DNA of 41,952 nucleotides from DB1 sp049323655 (lineage in GTDB: Bacteria; Desulfobacterota; Desulfobulbia; Desulfobulbales; SURF-16), in assembly GCA_049323655.1 (NCBI GenBank), contig JBMONO010000037.1, forward strand, positions 1-41,952, given 5' to 3'. This document shows, one piece after another, positions 33,266 through 41,161 of the stretch. The position numbers and the translations under genes are program-made. Under the pieces are notes generated by a model that did not search any database, was not told the DNA's origin, and saw nothing but the letters and a program-made list of their open reading frames with translations. How positions within the stretch are numbered: the first letter of the stretch is position 1; every line of letters begins with the position of its first letter.

Positions 33266-34045
33266 GTGGTGATTGTGGCAAACAACGACAGATATCACCG
33301 CCTGGTCGATCTGCTGCGTCAAAAGGGACGACTAGCCGTCGCCTTTTCCGGCGGGGTGGATAGCACCTTGGTGCTTGCCGCCGCCCGCGAGGCGGCCGGG
33401 GCGGATGTCATCGCCCTCTTTGCCCGTTCGCGGCTGCAAAAGGAGATCGTGGTTCAACGGGTTGTCTCCAGTTGCCGGCAGATGGGGGTGACGCTCCGTA
33501 TGGTGGAGATCGATCCGTTTTCCTGGCCCGGATTTGTCGCCAATGGCGATAATCGCTGCTATCTCTGCAAGAAGGGGATTTACGCAACCTTTCTTGCCCT
33601 GTTGGCAAAGGGAACGGTGCTGCTCGACGGCACCAATGTCGATGATCTCTGCCGCCACCGCCCTGGACTTCAGGCTGTCAGGGAACTCGGCGTATGGATG
33701 CCCCTGGTGGAGGCAGGTTTGGGCAAGGAGGAGATTCGGGCCGTCAGCAGGGCAATGGGACTCGCCTCCTGGAATCTGCCCTCCGAATCGTGTCTGGCCA
33801 CCAGGATCATTACCGGTTGTACCCTGGAGCCTCGGCTTCTCGATCTGGTGGAGGCGGCCGAGGCCTTTCTTGAGGGACACGGTTTTGCCGGTTGCCGGGT
33901 GCGACTGGACGGCAGTGCGGTGTTTGTCACCGTCCCGGCCGGCCATCAGCGGGCGCGGCTTGCTGCCCCGCCCCTGCGCCTGGAGCTGGCTAATATCCTG
34001 GCGAAAGGTGATTACGCTAAAGTTTTTCTTGATCTTTCCGAATGA
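33266..34045 (+). CDS. larE: LarE-type ATP-dependent sacrificial sulfur transferase
   Basis: The 259-residue PP-loop protein has SGGVDS (28-33), NRCYLCKK (C98, C101) and the Cys in PSESCLATR (C176) that corresponds to the sacrificial Cys176 of Lactobacillus LarE. LarE thiolates a nicotinate-derived precursor of the nickel-pincer cofactor of lactate racemase. No larA, larB or larC is nearby; the gene lies directly behind the DUF39 gene, so a role in sulfur delivery to that pathway is possible. Related members may use an Fe-S cluster for sulfur; I cannot tell which from sequence. Start GTG 33266 is uncertain (GTG 33269 next). Confidence 0.82.
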   Translation: MVIVANNDRYHRLVDLLRQKGRLAVAFSGGVDSTLVLAAAREAAGADVIALFARSRLQKEIVVQRVVSSCRQMGVTLRMVEIDPFSWPGFVANGDNRCYLCKKGIYATFLALLAKGTVLLDGTNVDDLCRHRPGLQAVRELGVWMPLVEAGLGKEEIRAVSRAMGLASWNLPSESCLATRIITGCTLEPRLLDLVEAAEAFLEGHGFAGCRVRLDGSAVFVTVPAGHQRARLAAPPLRLELANILAKGDYAKVFLDLSE

Positions 34046-34101
34046 ACGAGTACATTATTTGTTATTCTCGGTTGCATTCGGCGGGGGAACGGTTTTTTTG
34101 T

Positions 34102-34130
34102 TTGACAATCGACTAGTGTTTGGTTAAATC
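34102..34130 (+). promoter_or_regulatory. Sigma-70-type promoter of the HU gene
   Basis: TTGACA (34102-34107) is followed by TTAAAT (34124-34129, spacer 16) or TAAATC (34125-34130, spacer 17). Transcription would begin near 34137 and give a leader of about 145 bases. Confidence 0.6.
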
Positions 34131-34280
34131 GGCACTAACCAGCATGGCTGACCCGATAGAGGCCGGCCGCAACGAGCCATGAAAGTCTGGAGCCTCGGCA
34201 AGGTATTCCGCAGCGGCACAAACTTTCATATTACCGTTTGTGTTGATCCATCTATTACGTTTTCATGAGGAGGAAGGAGT
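34131..34280 (+). promoter_or_regulatory. Structured 5' leader of the HU gene, two exclusive helices
   Basis: CATGGCT (34143-34149) is exactly complementary to AGCCATG (34175-34181). ATGAAAGT (34179-34186) is exactly complementary to ACTTTCAT (34222-34229). The two helices share 34179-34181, so only one can form fully. TTTCAT also occurs at 34261-34266, just before the GAGGAGG ribosome site. This could make a switch controlling translation. It does not match a riboswitch class I know. Confidence 0.45.
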
Positions 34281-34553
34281 ATGAATAAGAGTGAATTGGT
34301 TGACAGCATGGCTTCTGCTGCGGGGATCAGCAAAGCCGCGGCGGAGAAGTCGTTAACGGCATTTCTTGATGCGGTTACTGATGCCATGGCAAAAGGCGAC
34401 AAGGTGACGCTGGTGGGCTTTGGCACCTTTTCCGTTTCCGAGCGGGCCGCCCGGCAGGGTCGCAATCCCCAGACCGGCGCAGCCATCAAGATCCCCTCAC
34501 GGAAAATTGCCCGGTTCAAGGCAGGCAGCAAACTCGCCGACGCCGTAAAGTAA
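34281..34553 (+). CDS. hup: HU-family DNA-binding protein
   Basis: This 90-residue histone-like protein bends and compacts DNA as a dimer. It has MNKSELVDSMAS at the start, GFGTFSVSERAARQGRNPQTG (key: GRNPQTG) in the beta-arm, and KIPSRKIARFKAGSKLADAVK at the end. The arm tip NPQTG is the standard DNA-wedge. GAGGAGG stands upstream of the ATG. A strong promoter and a structured leader come before it, and an intrinsic terminator follows at 34657. Confidence 0.96.
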   Translation: MNKSELVDSMASAAGISKAAAEKSLTAFLDAVTDAMAKGDKVTLVGFGTFSVSERAARQGRNPQTGAAIKIPSRKIARFKAGSKLADAVK

Positions 34554-34656
34554 GGGATCTCTCACGCCTTGTGGAGGCAACCACCAATTCACTTCGGCTG
34601 TGGACAGCCGAGATCGTATTCTGATTTTTCTTTTCCAATGATGTCGATTGTTCGGA

Positions 34657-34700
34657 CGCGGAGAAACAACCACCCATTTCTCCGCGTTTTCTTCTGTTTT
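34657..34700 (+). terminator. Intrinsic terminator after the HU gene
   Basis: CGCGGAGAAA (34657-34666) pairs perfectly over ten bases with TTTCTCCGCG (34677-34686) around a ten-base loop, followed by TTTTCTTCTGTTTT. It ends only four bases before tRNA-Pro. Confidence 0.85.
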
Positions 34701-34704
34701 CGGT

Positions 34705-34781
34705 CGGGACGTGGCTCAGTCTGGTAGAGCATAGCGTTCGGGACGCTAGGGTCGGAGGTTCGAATCCTCTCGTCCCGACCA
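34705..34781 (+). tRNA. tRNA-Pro (CGG)
   Basis: A 77-base cloverleaf: acceptor arms CGGGACG and CGTCCCG, D stem GCTC/GAGC, anticodon loop TTCGGGA with anticodon CGG (34739-34741), T loop TTCGAAT, and a genomically encoded CCA (34779-34781). It reads CCG codons. The HU terminator lies right upstream, so the promoter is not obvious. Confidence 0.97.
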
Positions 34782-34906
34782 ATTCCTATTTTCCCATCTT
34801 GCCTTGGTAGCGCGCATTTCGATCACACCGTTTCAGTACACAGGAACGGCGATATCGATCTGTTTGTCGAGTTCTGTTGTCCTCTCTTTTTCTTTGTTAC
34901 TTCCGC

Positions 34907-34936
34907 TTGTTTCCGACTGCACCGATAGAGTATAGT
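34907..34936 (+). promoter_or_regulatory. Possible promoter of the kinase-PNP-deaminase operon
   Basis: TTGTTT (34907-34912) is followed after 18 bases by TATAGT (34931-34936). The first gene starts about 100 bases later. The stretch between tRNA-Pro and this site (34782-34906) shows no gene. Confidence 0.35.
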
Positions 34937-35033
34937 GTTTGTGTTTTCCATGTACCCTGATCCTGAGACCGGCATGGATATCATGATTCTGGCGGCCTTG
35001 TCACATCCTGCAATGGAATGTGTACGGTGAGAA

Positions 35034-36152
35034 ATGCAAGAACACTGTTTCATGACTGCATCTGAAAAAATGACTATTCTGCGCCAGGAAAGGGTTTTCG
35101 CTTCCTTTTCCGACGCAGACCTGACGTTTTTTCTCGACCGGTGCGAGGAACTGATCCTTGAAACTGGTGCGGTGCTGACGACCGAAGGAAACCGGGAAGA
35201 GGATTTTTTTATTCTGCTTCGCGGCCGGCTGGTCGTCTATAAAGCCAAACGTCTGGTCTGTGAGCTTTATCCGATTGATTATGTCGGCCTCATGTCGGCC
35301 ATCGATGGCGAAGCGCGTTCGGCCACAGTGAAAAGCGTTGCAGCAAGCCAGTTGCTGCGGGTGCCGTTTGTTCTATTTGAGTCATGTTTCGCCCATCGGT
35401 CTGAATCACTGCTCAGTCTCATGAAGATATTCAGCCGTCGCATCCGCCTTGACAATGAGGCGTTGGCCCGCGAGTTCACCCAGACTAACGTCTTCATCCA
35501 TGATATGAAAAATCTGCTCTCCGTCTTCCAGTTGCTCGACAATCTGCCGACGGCCGACGAAGCCGTCCGGCAGCGCTATCTTCATTTTATGAAAATGGCG
35601 CGCAACAACCTGACCAGTCTCGTTGAGCAGTCGCTCGCCACCATGAAAAATTTTGTAACACCCCATCCTGCCGGACTTAACTCCCTGCAGGAGATGATCC
35701 GGGAAATGGTCGATTCCGATTGCGTCACCCATCCTGATCTCAAGGACAAGCGTATCATTGTCAACCTCTCCCGCGACATTCCGGACTTTCCTTTCTCGAA
35801 ACTGCAAATTCGCCGTGTCCTGTTGAATCTTCTTGTCAATGCGGCGCAGGCCAGTCCGGCGGGTGCCGCCATCGAGCTCTTGGTCCAGGGGGGGGAGGAT
35901 CAGGCGGTGATCGAGGTGCGTGACCGTGGCTGCGGCATTCCGGCGGCAGTGGCGGACAAGGTTTTTGAAGCCCATTTCACCACCAAGGAACAGGGCTGCG
36001 GCCTCGGGCTGCTGTCCTGCCGCCAGATTGTCGAGAAGGAGTATGGTGGGACGATCTCATTTGTCAGCGATCCCCTGCAGGGAACGGTGTTCACCGTTTC
36101 CCTGCCGGTCCGCCGTGAACGATCCCAGCTGCTTTCCCCGGCGATGACATGA
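35034..36152 (+). CDS. Histidine kinase with N-terminal cyclic-nucleotide-binding-like domain
   Basis: The 372-residue soluble protein has a cNMP-binding (Crp-like) sensor domain (about 10-130; ETGAVLTTEGNREEDFFILLRGRL), then a histidine phosphotransfer region (H156 in FIHDMKNLL) and a HATPase domain: N-box LLNLLVNAAQASP, G1 DRGCGIP, G2 GCGLGLLSC. No receiver or response regulator is next to it. The pattern HDMKN is typical of kinases with the degenerate HisKA region. It overlaps the PNP gene by four bases, so it may sense purine or energy state. The sequence has ATG starts at 35034 and 35052. Confidence 0.88.
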   Translation: MQEHCFMTASEKMTILRQERVFASFSDADLTFFLDRCEELILETGAVLTTEGNREEDFFILLRGRLVVYKAKRLVCELYPIDYVGLMSAIDGEARSATVKSVAASQLLRVPFVLFESCFAHRSESLLSLMKIFSRRIRLDNEALAREFTQTNVFIHDMKNLLSVFQLLDNLPTADEAVRQRYLHFMKMARNNLTSLVEQSLATMKNFVTPHPAGLNSLQEMIREMVDSDCVTHPDLKDKRIIVNLSRDIPDFPFSKLQIRRVLLNLLVNAAQASPAGAAIELLVQGGEDQAVIEVRDRGCGIPAAVADKVFEAHFTTKEQGCGLGLLSCRQIVEKEYGGTISFVSDPLQGTVFTVSLPVRRERSQLLSPAMT

Positions 36153-37036
36153 TGGCAGTATCATCTCGTCGCATCGATGCAAGTGATCCCCCGGTCAATG
36201 TGATGGATGCCTGTGGCGATCATGTCCGCCGGGTCGAGGAAGCGGTCGCCTTTCTGCGCCAGCGGCTGCCCGACCCGCCTCGGATTCTCATTGTTCTCGG
36301 CACCGGATTGGGTAGCCTGGTCGATCACCTGGAGGAAGAGCTGCGGCTTCCCTATGAAGCCATTCCTCATTTTCCCCGGGCAACGGTGACGAGCCATGCC
36401 GGCAATCTCGTCTGCGGCCGGCTCGGGGGGAAGCGGGTGGCGATGCTGCAGGGCCGCTTCCATTATTACGAAGGCTATTCCACCCGGGAGCTGACCCTGC
36501 CGGTGCGGGTGCTCTCCCTGCTCGGTGCGGAACTGCTGCTTGTCTCTAATGCCGCCGGCGGCCTTAATCCCGCTTATTCGCCGGGCACCCTGATGATCAT
36601 CAACGATCATCTTAATTTCATCCCCGACAACCCATTGCGCGGGCCCAACGTCGATGGTTGGGGGCCGCGTTTCCCGGACTGCTCCCGGATCTATGATCCC
36701 TCTCTCATCGATTGCGCCATCGGCTGCGCAGCAGCGTTTGACGTGCCCCATGTCGTGACCGGCCTCTATGTGGCCATTCCCGGCCCCAGCCTGGAGACCC
36801 CGGCGGAGACTCGTTTTCTGCGGATGTGCGGGGCGGACGCGGTGGGCATGTCCACCGTGCCGGAGGTTCTGGTCGCCGTCCATGCCGGATTGCGGGTGCT
36901 CGGTATTTCCATGGTGGCCAATGTCAACGATCCGGACAACTTCCAGCCCATCCGCCTTGAAGATATTCTGCTCCAGGCGCAAAAGGGCGAGCGGGATTTT
37001 GTCCGGCTCGTCGAGGCGATCCTGCAGGCCCTGTGA
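36149..37036 (+). CDS. Purine nucleoside phosphorylase, trimeric class
   Basis: This 295-residue enzyme splits purine ribosides with phosphate into base and ribose-1-phosphate. It has GTGLGSLVDHL, the substrate loop HAGNLVCG, QGRFHYYEGY, SNAAGGLNPAYSPG and IPGPSLETPAETRFLR, with the catalytic Glu in the last; an Asn in VANVNDP may be the purine ligand. It lies between the kinase (overlap) and an MTA/SAH deaminase, so methylthioinosine or inosine made by the latter could be its substrate. The exact substrate cannot be read from sequence. The N-terminal 20 residues are variable. Confidence 0.88.
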   Translation: MMAVSSRRIDASDPPVNVMDACGDHVRRVEEAVAFLRQRLPDPPRILIVLGTGLGSLVDHLEEELRLPYEAIPHFPRATVTSHAGNLVCGRLGGKRVAMLQGRFHYYEGYSTRELTLPVRVLSLLGAELLLVSNAAGGLNPAYSPGTLMIINDHLNFIPDNPLRGPNVDGWGPRFPDCSRIYDPSLIDCAIGCAAAFDVPHVVTGLYVAIPGPSLETPAETRFLRMCGADAVGMSTVPEVLVAVHAGLRVLGISMVANVNDPDNFQPIRLEDILLQAQKGERDFVRLVEAILQAL

Positions 37037-37094
37037 CCCAATCATCGGCGGCAAGGCCGCGATCAAAACTGCGCAAAAGGAGAACGACGGGGCA

Positions 37095-38423
37095 ATGACG
37101 AACGGACATCAACAAACCTGCGATGCGCTGCTGGTCGGTCGTGTGCTGACCATGGACGAGGGCGACAGGGTTTTTCCCGCCGGCGCGGTGGCGGTGCGCG
37201 GCGATACCATCGTCGGGGTCGGCCCGGCGGCGGAGTTGCGTGATCGGTTTGCCGCAAGCGAGACGGTGACGATCGCCAACGGGGTGATCATGCCGGGGCT
37301 GATCAACGTCCATACCCATGCCGCCATGTCCTGCATGCGCGGCCTGGCCGACGACCTGCCGCTGATGGCCTGGCTGCAGGAGCATATCTTTCCGGTGGAG
37401 GGCCGACTGACCGGTGACATGGTCTACTACGCCGCCCTGCTTTCCATGGTGGAGATGATCAAGTCCGGCACCACCACCTTCTGCGACATGTACCTCTTTG
37501 CCCGGGACGTGGCCCGGGCCGCCGAAAAAAGCGGCATGCGCGCCTGGATCGGCGAGGTGCTCTACGATTTTCCTTCGCCCTGTTACGGCGATCCGGCCAG
37601 CGGCTGCCGTCACGTTGAGGAGATGATCGCCCACTATCGTCACCATCCGCTGCTCTCCGTCACCGTCGACCCGCATGCCGTCTACACCTGCGCGCCGGAG
37701 CTGCTTTGTCGCCTCAAGGAGCTGGCGGATCGCCATGACTGCCGCTACGTCATTCACCTGTCCGAGACCGAGGAGGAGGTGCGCACCGTGCTGGAACGCT
37801 TCGGTTGCCGTCCGGTGGCCCATCTCGCCAGGCTCGGCATCCTCGATAGTCGGGTCATTGCCGACCACTGCGTTTATCTCACGCCGGAGGAGATCGGTCT
37901 GCTGGCGGCAAAGGGGGTGACGGTGGCCCATTGCCCGGAGAGCAACATGAAGCTTGCCTCGGGGGTGGCGCCGGTGCCGGAGCTGCTGGCCGCCGGGGTC
38001 GCGGTCGGGCTCGGCACCGACGGCAGCGCCAGCAATAACGACGTTGATCTTTTTGGCGAAATGGATATGTGCGCGAAACTGCACAAGGTGCACCGCCTCG
38101 ATCCGACCGTCATGAAGGCGGACGAGGTGCTGGCCATGGCCACCAGGGAAGGGGCGCGGGTGCTCGGCGCCGGCGCGGCCATCGGAGCGCTTGCTCCGGG
38201 CAAGAAGGCGGACCTCATCGTCGTTGATCTCGATCAGCCGCATCTCACCCCGCTCTATCACCTCCCCTCTCATCTCGTCTATGCGGTGCGGGGCGGCGAT
38301 GTGCTCCACTCCATGATCAACGGCCGCTTTGTTATGCTGAACCGCCAGTTGACCATGCTCGATGAAGGGGAGATCATGGCCCGGGCCAACGAGATCGCCG
38401 GTCGGTTGACCGGGAGAGGGTGA
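37095..38423 (+). CDS. mtaD: 5-methylthioadenosine / S-adenosylhomocysteine deaminase family amidohydrolase
   Basis: The 442-residue zinc amidohydrolase deaminates MTA and SAH to the inosine forms. It has the metal motif HTH (H73, H75) in LINVHTHAAMSCMRGLADDLPL, PHAVYTCAPELL, HLSETEEEV with a metal His, and GTDGSASNNDVDLFGEMD near the end, all typical of MtaD. The phosphorylase next door would use methylthioinosine. A related role in sulfur recycling fits the sulfur genes at 32-34 kb. Adenosine or guanine deaminase activity cannot be excluded. Confidence 0.9.
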   Translation: MTNGHQQTCDALLVGRVLTMDEGDRVFPAGAVAVRGDTIVGVGPAAELRDRFAASETVTIANGVIMPGLINVHTHAAMSCMRGLADDLPLMAWLQEHIFPVEGRLTGDMVYYAALLSMVEMIKSGTTTFCDMYLFARDVARAAEKSGMRAWIGEVLYDFPSPCYGDPASGCRHVEEMIAHYRHHPLLSVTVDPHAVYTCAPELLCRLKELADRHDCRYVIHLSETEEEVRTVLERFGCRPVAHLARLGILDSRVIADHCVYLTPEEIGLLAAKGVTVAHCPESNMKLASGVAPVPELLAAGVAVGLGTDGSASNNDVDLFGEMDMCAKLHKVHRLDPTVMKADEVLAMATREGARVLGAGAAIGALAPGKKADLIVVDLDQPHLTPLYHLPSHLVYAVRGGDVLHSMINGRFVMLNRQLTMLDEGEIMARANEIAGRLTGRG

Positions 38424-38459
38424 GTAGCCGCGCGGGCAACGATGGGGCCGTTGTCCGCC

Positions 38460-40598
38460 CTACGCTGCCGGAGTGATCTTGCCGTTCGTGCCGATGTCGT
38501 GCTGTTTCCGGTAGGCGGCTATCAATTCGAGCAGTTCCGTGCCGTATTTTTCCAGGGTGCGCGGGCCGATCCCTTTTGTTCTCGCCAGATCGGCCCTGCT
38601 GGCCGGCAGGGTGACGGCAATGGCGATCAGTACGTTCTGGTGGGCAATCCGATAAAGCGGCACTCCCTCCCTGGCTCCCTGCGTGGTCCGCCACTCCTTC
38701 AGGGCCTGGAACAGTTCGGGATGGGCGATGTCGTCCGCGGAATACTCCGGTGGCGCGTTCTTTTTTTCCCTGGTCGGGGTGAAATCGATTGCCGCGACGG
38801 CAATCATGCGGCGATAACGCTCCGGCGAAAATCCGCTTGCACAGCTTGTCACCGCCGCGGTTTTGATCTCTTTTTCCCGGTTTAGTTCGTTGACTGCGTC
38901 TCGCACCTGTTTCCTCACCTCCGCGTTGTCTGTCTCCACCTCCAGGGCGTTGAGCTGTTCGGTCAGCAGCGCGGCGATCTTTTCTTGAAAATAGCGGGAT
39001 GCCTTGCTGACCCGCTCCCGCACCCGGCTGTCCGTCTCGGGCAGGATGTCAGGGGAGAAGAGGGTGGTCAGTTGCCGCTTGAAATTGTCGCCGACCTGGT
39101 AGATGTCCCGGGCCGCATCGTTTTCCATCCGCCGGATATCACTCACCCCGGTCACCCTCACCAGGCGTTGGTTGCCGAGCAGCACCCGCACCAGGCGGTT
39201 GAGGCGGAAGCGCAACTGGTTGAAATCAAAGCAGGCGAGCAGCAGCCGTTGCTGGCTGCCGATTTTTTCCTGGGCCAGCCGTTCGGGCGAGGGCGGCTTC
39301 TGGGTGGCGGCGCGGATAAAATGGCGCACCGCCGGATCGCTTTTCACCGATTCCGCCGACAGGGGTGAGCTGAGCACCATGCCCTGCAAGGTCCGGCAGC
39401 GGCTCAAGGCCACATAGACCTGGCCGTGGGCAAAGGAGGTGGCCGCATCGATGACAGCCCTGTCAAAGGTGAGGCCCTGGCTCTTGTGGATGGTGATGGC
39501 CCAGGCCGGTTTCAGCGGGTACTGGACAAAGGCGCCGACCTTGTTTGCCGTGATCTCGTGTGTCTCCTTGTCAAGGGTGTAGGTGATGTTCTCCCAGGTT
39601 GCCGGCTCGACCATGATCTCTTCGGCGTCGTCCGGGCATCTGACGAACACCGCCTTATCGGTGATCCGGGTTATCCGGCCGATCTTGCCGTTGAAATAGA
39701 GCTTGTCCCGGGACGGGTCGTTGCGGACGAACATGACCTGGGCCCCGGCCTTGAGTTCGAGTTCGGCGGCGGTTGGATAGGCGTATTCCGGAAAGGTTCC
39801 TTCCACCCTGGCGGGGAAACGGTGGCTCCGGCCCGGCAGGGCGCGCATCCGGGTTTCGTTGATGGCGTCAACCCCGCGGTTGTGGGTGCCGAGGGTGATG
39901 CTGCCGTCGCTGTCGTTGGGGACGAAATCCGGGATGCAACGGCTGTTGAGCGCGGCCAGGGAGTCCGGGTCCAGCCGGTTGTCCCGCACCCGGTTGAGCA
40001 GTTCGATGAAGCGCTGATCCGACTGGCGATAGACGCGCTGCAGCTCGATGGTGATCAGTTCGGTCCGCCGCAGGGCATGGCTGCTGAAAAAGTAGGGAGA
40101 ATCATAGAAAGCCTGGAGAATCTGCTGGTCGGCATCGGTGACCACCGGGGTAAGCTGCTGCAAATCGCCGATCATCAGGAGCTGAACGCCGCCGAAGGGC
40201 AGGGTGCTGCGGCGGTAGCGGCGTAGCACCGTGTCCACCCCGTCGAGCAGATCGGCCCGCACCATGCTGATTTCGTCGATGACCAGGAGATCGAGGCCGC
40301 GGATAATGTTGATCTTTTCCTTGCTGAAGCGGCGCTGGCCGTTCTGGTCATGGGCCTCGCCGCCCGGTACGAACGGGCCGAAGGGCATCTGGAAAAAGGA
40401 GTGGAGGGTGACGCCGCCGGCATTGATGGCGGCAACGCCGGTGGGGGCGGTGACGATCAGTCGCTTGCCGGTGTTTTTGCCGAGCTGGTGGAGAAAGGTG
40501 GTCTTGCCGGTGCCGGCCTTGCCGGTCAGGAAGACATGGCAGTCGGTGTGGCGGACAAAATCGTCGGCAAGCTGGAGTTCCGGATTTGCAGGTAGCAT
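38460..40598 (-). CDS. PIF1-like helicase with C-terminal HRDC domain
   Basis: The 712-residue protein has a superfamily 1 helicase core: Walker A GKAGTGKT (26-33), Walker B LLVIDEISMV, GDLQQLTPV, and AWAITIHKSQGLTFDRAVID with YVALSRCRT as late motifs. The C-terminal about 80 residues form an HRDC domain (TKGIGPRTLEKYGTEL), as in RecQ, which here joins a PIF1-like motor. Such proteins unwind DNA with 5'-to-3' polarity; the substrate (G-quadruplex, forks) is not readable. ATG 40598 was chosen over 40664 because the family homology begins there. Confidence 0.9.
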   Translation of the reverse strand: MLPANPELQLADDFVRHTDCHVFLTGKAGTGKTTFLHQLGKNTGKRLIVTAPTGVAAINAGGVTLHSFFQMPFGPFVPGGEAHDQNGQRRFSKEKINIIRGLDLLVIDEISMVRADLLDGVDTVLRRYRRSTLPFGGVQLLMIGDLQQLTPVVTDADQQILQAFYDSPYFFSSHALRRTELITIELQRVYRQSDQRFIELLNRVRDNRLDPDSLAALNSRCIPDFVPNDSDGSITLGTHNRGVDAINETRMRALPGRSHRFPARVEGTFPEYAYPTAAELELKAGAQVMFVRNDPSRDKLYFNGKIGRITRITDKAVFVRCPDDAEEIMVEPATWENITYTLDKETHEITANKVGAFVQYPLKPAWAITIHKSQGLTFDRAVIDAATSFAHGQVYVALSRCRTLQGMVLSSPLSAESVKSDPAVRHFIRAATQKPPSPERLAQEKIGSQQRLLLACFDFNQLRFRLNRLVRVLLGNQRLVRVTGVSDIRRMENDAARDIYQVGDNFKRQLTTLFSPDILPETDSRVRERVSKASRYFQEKIAALLTEQLNALEVETDNAEVRKQVRDAVNELNREKEIKTAAVTSCASGFSPERYRRMIAVAAIDFTPTREKKNAPPEYSADDIAHPELFQALKEWRTTQGAREGVPLYRIAHQNVLIAIAVTLPASRADLARTKGIGPRTLEKYGTELLELIAAYRKQHDIGTNGKITPAA

Positions 40599-40714
40599 GA
40601 TAACAGGTTTACTGAAAGTGGTTGCGGCAATTGGCACGGATCTTATCTTCACTCTACTACGCACCGGCCGGGAAGGCCAGGAGAGAATGGCGCCGCGATT
40701 TTGCGGGCCAGCGA

Positions 40715-40965
40715 AATCTGATGAACGCGTAAAAACTGAAAATTAACCACAGAGACCGCAGAGCGCACAGAGATAACTAATTATAATTAAAGATTTTTTC
40801 TCTGCGTTTTCTGTGCGCTCTGTGGTGAAAAAAGACTTTTTACGGGTTTGTCAAATCTGATGGTCCCGTAAAAAACCGCAAGCCATGGCGGGCGGGAACG
40901 AGAAAACAACGAGCTGCAATACACCGTCCGTCGGAATCGTGGTTTTTTACGATTCCGACAAATCT
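40715..40965 (+). repeat. Composite inverted-repeat (MITE-like) element, copy 3 (B-A)
   Basis: Module B is 40720-40853 (again 134 bp) and module A is 40859-40960. AATCT stands at 40715-40719, 40854-40858 and 40961-40965. The module order is the reverse of copies 1 and 2. The right end of module A is a perfect 11-bp hairpin (arms GTCGGAATCGT and ACGATTCCGAC), the best preserved of the three. The flanks (40599-40714 and 40966-41161) hold no gene; a GTACC-AA-GGTAC palindrome lies at about 41055-41066. Confidence 0.88.
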
Positions 40966-41161
40966 GCTGCAGCAAATCCCAACGGCTCCTTCGTCCCGCT
41001 GACAGTTGGTAACCGGTATCTCTGTAAAAAAAAGCGCGAAAAAAAATATGGACTGTACCAAGGTACTATAGACATGGGGGGGCGCCTCCCTTATTCTGTA
41101 ATTATCAATAAAGAGGAAGTGTGTTTTTCCGCAACCAGAACCGTTCATGAGGGACAAGATC

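Noticed and set aside
33266..34045. LarE gene as an asparagine or NAD synthetase
   Set aside because: The PP-loop is shared, but the CYLCKK and SCLATR Cys motifs and the length are those of LarE.
34131..34280. HU leader as a c-di-GMP (GEMM) or cobalamin riboswitch
   Set aside because: Fragments such as CCGCAACGAGCC and GAAAGTCTGG recall these classes, but the core conserved motifs and stem order are missing.
34594..34611. TCGGCTGT/ACAGCCGA hairpin as the HU terminator
   Set aside because: The T-rich stretch starts about 12 bases later and the loop is too short; the hairpin at 34657-34700 is a far better terminator.
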